Origin: Myxococcales bacterium
GTDB taxonomy: Bacteria > Myxococcota > Myxococcia > Myxococcales > Myxococcaceae
Assembly: GCA_003153055.1 (NCBI GenBank)
Contig: PMBV01000410.1
Span: 1 to 6,858 of the forward strand
DNA: 6,858 bases
Direction of reading: 5' to 3'
This document shows positions 4,514-6,858 of the stretch, piece by piece; within the stretch, counting starts at the first letter, position 1, and every line of letters begins with the position of its first letter. A program made the position numbers and the translations under genes. The notes below the pieces were generated by a model, which was not told the origin of the DNA, searched no databases, and saw only the letters and a list, made by a program, of their open reading frames with translations.

Positions 4514-6006
4514 CCAAGAGACTCGTGGTTCTCGGTGCGCTGATCGCCCTCCCCTTCGTGGCCTCGGCGCGGGTGGGAGGCGGTCAGTCCTACTCTGGCT
4601 CGCGGTCGGGCTCGTCCTCCTCGCACTCGAGCTCGTCGTCCTCCTCCTCGTGGGGCCAGCACAGCTCGACGACGTACTCCGGCACCAGGTCGTCCGGCGG
4701 GTCGACCGAGCTCAGCGGCTTCGATCTGCTCTGGGTCCTCCTCATCGTCGTCGTGTGCGTCATCGCCGTTGGCTCGGGCTTCCTCAAAGAGATGCGGAAA
4801 AAGGCGGTCTACGAGCCTTCGTCCGACGACGCCGGGCCGCCGGCCCCCACCCGTTCGGCGCAGTCGGTCGCCGACGAGCTCCGGGCCATCGATCCCTCGT
4901 TCTCCGAGCCCGTCTTCCTCGAGTGGGCGACGCTCCTCTATGTCAGGGCCCAGACGGCGCGCGGCGGTGACACCGAGGCTCTGGAGCCCTGGTTCTCGCA
5001 GCCGGCCGAGCAGCTCGGCCCCAAGCTGGGCACCTTCACGCTGACCCGAGTCAGGGGCGTCGTCGTGGGGAGCCAGAAGCTGTTGGCGCTGGGAGCACAC
5101 GAGGGCTTCGACACGCTCGGCGTGCTGTTCCAGGCCTGCCTCACCGTCACCGTGGGCCAGAAGGAGCAGAGCCTCTACGTGCACGAGCGGTGGGTCTTCA
5201 GGCGAAAGAAGGGCGTCGCCTCGCGCACCCCCGACACGGTGGGGCGAGAGGGCTGCCCGATGTGTGGCTCGCCGTTCGAGCGCTCCTCGCTGGGCCGCTG
5301 CCAGAGCTGCGACGCCTCGCTGGCTCCGGGAGCGAGCGATTGGGCCGTCTTCTCCACCACGGTGCAGAGGCTCGAGACCCGGCCCCCGCTCCTCGAGGGC
5401 ACCGTCGAGGAGATCGGCACCGACCTCCCCACCATCTTCGACGAGGGCCTGGAAGACGGCCTCGCCGCCCTCGAGCAGGCAGGCTTCGACCGGGCCCGGT
5501 TCCTCGAGCGGGCGAAGGTCATCTTCTTCGCGCTGCAGAACGGGTGGACCAACCAGGCCTGGGACACACTGCGACCCTACGAGACCGAGAGCGTCTTCCA
5601 GAGCCACCGCTTCTGGATGGACGAGTACAAGAAGCAGGGCCTGCGCAACGTGCTCACCGGGGTGACGCTCCACGAGATCGAGCTGGTCAAGGCGAGCTCC
5701 GACGCGGCCTATGAGGTCCTCACCTGCCGGATGCACGCGTCGATGCGCGACTCCACGGTGAACGTGAAGACGGGGAAGCTCGTCGGAGGCAACCCCAAGG
5801 CCAACCGCGACTTCACCGAGTACTGGACCTTCCTCCGACGACCGGGGGCCAAGGGTGCCGACGACGACGCCAAGTGCCCCAGCTGCGGGGCACCGCTCAA
5901 GGTGACCCAGGCCGGCATCTGCGAGTACTGCCAGGCCTCCATCACCCGCGGGCAGTTCGACTGGGTGCTCTCGCGCATCGAGCAAGACGAAGACTACCAA
6001 GGCTGA
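4510..6006 (+). CDS. Membrane-anchored protein with duplicated Tim44-like and zinc-ribbon units
   Basis: The protein has 498 residues. In order: a signal-like segment (1-20, ending VASA), a Ser-rich low-complexity stretch (27-65), a membrane helix (71-92) followed by KEMRKK, then two copies of a unit. Unit 1 has a Tim44-like region (119-232, starting VADELRAIDPSFSEPVFLEWA) and a zinc ribbon with Cys249, 252, 264 and 267. Unit 2 has a Tim44-like region (about 325-445) and a ribbon with Cys456, 459, 471 and 474. Both ribbons have CxxC-x11-CxxC spacing, then CxASxxxGxxDW. The positive residues after the helix suggest that the C-terminal bulk is cytoplasmic. Tim44-like domains bind membranes or proteins in mitochondrial import and in a few bacterial proteins; that role is not shown here. 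The ATG overlaps the upstream TGA, with AGGTGG 5 nt upstream, so it is co-translated with the TPM-like gene. The function is unknown. Confidence 0.75.
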   Translation: MTKRLVVLGALIALPFVASARVGGGQSYSGSRSGSSSSHSSSSSSSSWGQHSSTTYSGTRSSGGSTELSGFDLLWVLLIVVVCVIAVGSGFLKEMRKKAVYEPSSDDAGPPAPTRSAQSVADELRAIDPSFSEPVFLEWATLLYVRAQTARGGDTEALEPWFSQPAEQLGPKLGTFTLTRVRGVVVGSQKLLALGAHEGFDTLGVLFQACLTVTVGQKEQSLYVHERWVFRRKKGVASRTPDTVGREGCPMCGSPFERSSLGRCQSCDASLAPGASDWAVFSTTVQRLETRPPLLEGTVEEIGTDLPTIFDEGLEDGLAALEQAGFDRARFLERAKVIFFALQNGWTNQAWDTLRPYETESVFQSHRFWMDEYKKQGLRNVLTGVTLHEIELVKASSDAAYEVLTCRMHASMRDSTVNVKTGKLVGGNPKANRDFTEYWTFLRRPGAKGADDDAKCPSCGAPLKVTQAGICEYCQASITRGQFDWVLSRIEQDEDYQG

Positions 6007-6018
6007 CGGCGACCAGGC

Positions 6019-6858
6019 CTACACGTCGATGTCCTTCACGTCGCCGGCCTTCTCCATGATGAACTTGAAGCGCGCCGAGACGTCCTTGCCGAGCAGCTCG
6101 TTGATGGTGCGATCGGTTTCGAGCTCATTGCCGATGGTCACCTTGAGCACGACCCGCTTCTTGCGGTCGAGGGTGGTGTGCTTGAGGGCGTCGGCGCTCA
6201 TCTCGCCCAGCCCCTTGAACCGCATGATGGTGGGCTTGGCGTTGCCCTTGTAGCCCTTGATGATTCGGTCCTTCTCCTCGTCATCGAGGGGCCAGAAGGT
6301 CTCTTTCCCGATGTCCACCCGGTAGAGGGGCGGCTGGGCGATGAAGACGTGGCCCTCTTTGATGAGGGGCCGCAGGTGCCGGTAGAAGAACGTCAACAGC
6401 AAGGTCGAGATGTGCTGGCCGTCGCTGTCGGCGTCCATCAGCAAGAAGATCTTCCCGTAGCGGAGCCGGCTCAAGTCGACGTCGGCGCCCAGGCCGCAGC
6501 CCAGCGCGCTGGCGATGTCTTGGAGCTCCTTGTTGCCCGCCACCTTGTCAGTGGAGGCCTGCTCAGCGTTGAGCACCTTGCCCCTCAAGGGGAGAATCGC
6601 CTGGGTGTGGCGATCGCGCCCCTGCTTGGCCGAGCCACCTGCTGAGTCGCCCTCGACGATGAACAGCTCGCTCTCGAAGGGGTCCGTCGAGCTGCAGTCG
6701 GCCAGCTTCCCAGGGAGGTTCAGCTTGTGGCTCACCGCTGACTTGCGGCTGACCGCCTGGCTGGCGGCCCGCGACGCTTCCCGAGCCCGGGCGGCGAGCA
6801 CGATGCGGCCCACGATGGCCTCGCCGGTGGTGCGGTTGTCGTTGAGCCACTTCTCCAC
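6019..6858 (-). CDS. parE: DNA topoisomerase IV subunit B (ParE-like), C-terminal part
   Basis: This is the ATPase/TOPRIM subunit of a type IIA topoisomerase, which with its A subunit passes DNA duplexes through each other (decatenation, supercoil control). Only the last 279 codons are present; the first codon in the window is an internal GTG and the gene continues past the right edge. The TOPRIM motifs are visible: [19 protein letters not shown] with the catalytic Glu at fragment residue 69, and [10 protein letters not shown] with Asp142, 144 and 146. RFKGLGEM and TTLDRKKR follow. DADSDG (not the GyrB-typical DADVDG), LRYGKI and [11 protein letters not shown] favour ParE over GyrB. The [14 protein letters not shown] stretch is more GyrB-like, so the paralogue call is moderate. 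The TAG stop is at 6021-6019, 12 bp from the convergent gene's stop; no terminator fits between. Confidence 0.8.
   Translation of the reverse strand: MEKWLNDNRTTGEAIVGRIVLAARAREASRAASQAVSRKSAVSHKLNLPGKLADCSSTDPFESELFIVEGDSAGGSAKQGRDRHTQAILPLRGKVLNAEQASTDKVAGNKELQDIASALGCGLGADVDLSRLRYGKIFLLMDADSDGQHISTLLLTFFYRHLRPLIKEGHVFIAQPPLYRVDIGKETFWPLDDEEKDRIIKGYKGNAKPTIMRFKGLGEMSADALKHTTLDRKKRVVLKVTIGNELETDRTINELLGKDVSARFKFIMEKAGDVKDIDV

Noticed and set aside
4312..6000. A 562-codon open frame on the minus strand antisense to the Tim44/zinc-ribbon gene
   Set aside because: Shadow frame of low-complexity composition (Glu, Arg, Gly, Leu-rich). The plus-strand frame has clear motifs, a signal sequence and a start coupled to the upstream gene.

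Overview
The window is GC-rich, densely coded chromosomal DNA that looks like a myxobacterium or close relative (Myxococcota, formerly Deltaproteobacteria). The evidence is the tig-clpP-clpX order, strong G/C at third codon positions, a Lgt homologue with an RIGCF...HDHPG active-site segment, and tRNA genes without encoded CCA ends. The taxonomic call is inference from family resemblance; no database search was possible.

Left part (1-2161, all minus strand): a proteostasis operon read right to left. It has a recognisable sigma70-type promoter (-35 TTGACC, 17-bp spacer, -10 TAAAGC), then tig (trigger factor), clpP (peptidase, 21 nt after tig) and the first 30 codons of clpX (zinc-binding domain), cut by the window edge. 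Trigger factor handles nascent chains; ClpXP unfolds and degrades tagged or misfolded proteins.

Middle part (2180-3707, all minus strand): six tRNA genes around one membrane-enzyme gene. In transcription order they are tRNA-Pro(UGG), tRNA-Arg(UCU), tRNA-His(GUG), tRNA-Arg(UCG), an lgt-like gene, tRNA-Lys(CUU) with its own strong promoter and Rho-independent terminator, and tRNA-Leu(UAG). The lgt-like gene starts with GTG 27 nt after a tRNA, so it is probably made as a tRNA-mRNA co-transcript. Several residues important in E. coli Lgt are replaced in it.

Right part (3899-6006, plus strand): a two-gene operon with an ATGA overlap. The first gene encodes a 204-aa TPM-like protein whose domain is split by two membrane helices. 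The second encodes a 498-aa protein with a signal sequence, a Ser-rich stretch, a membrane helix and a tandem duplication of [Tim44-like domain + four-Cys zinc ribbon]. Their function is unknown; the predicted topology puts the zinc ribbons and the TPM-like domain on the cytoplasmic face of the inner membrane. This pair is the least explained system in the window. It converges, 12 bp apart, with the 3' part of a type IIA topoisomerase B-subunit gene (parE-like, minus strand), which runs off the right edge.

No mobile element, CRISPR array, rRNA gene or clear sign of recent transfer was seen. The only non-coding gap approaching 200 bp is 3708-3898, between the divergent tRNA-Pro cluster and the TPM gene.
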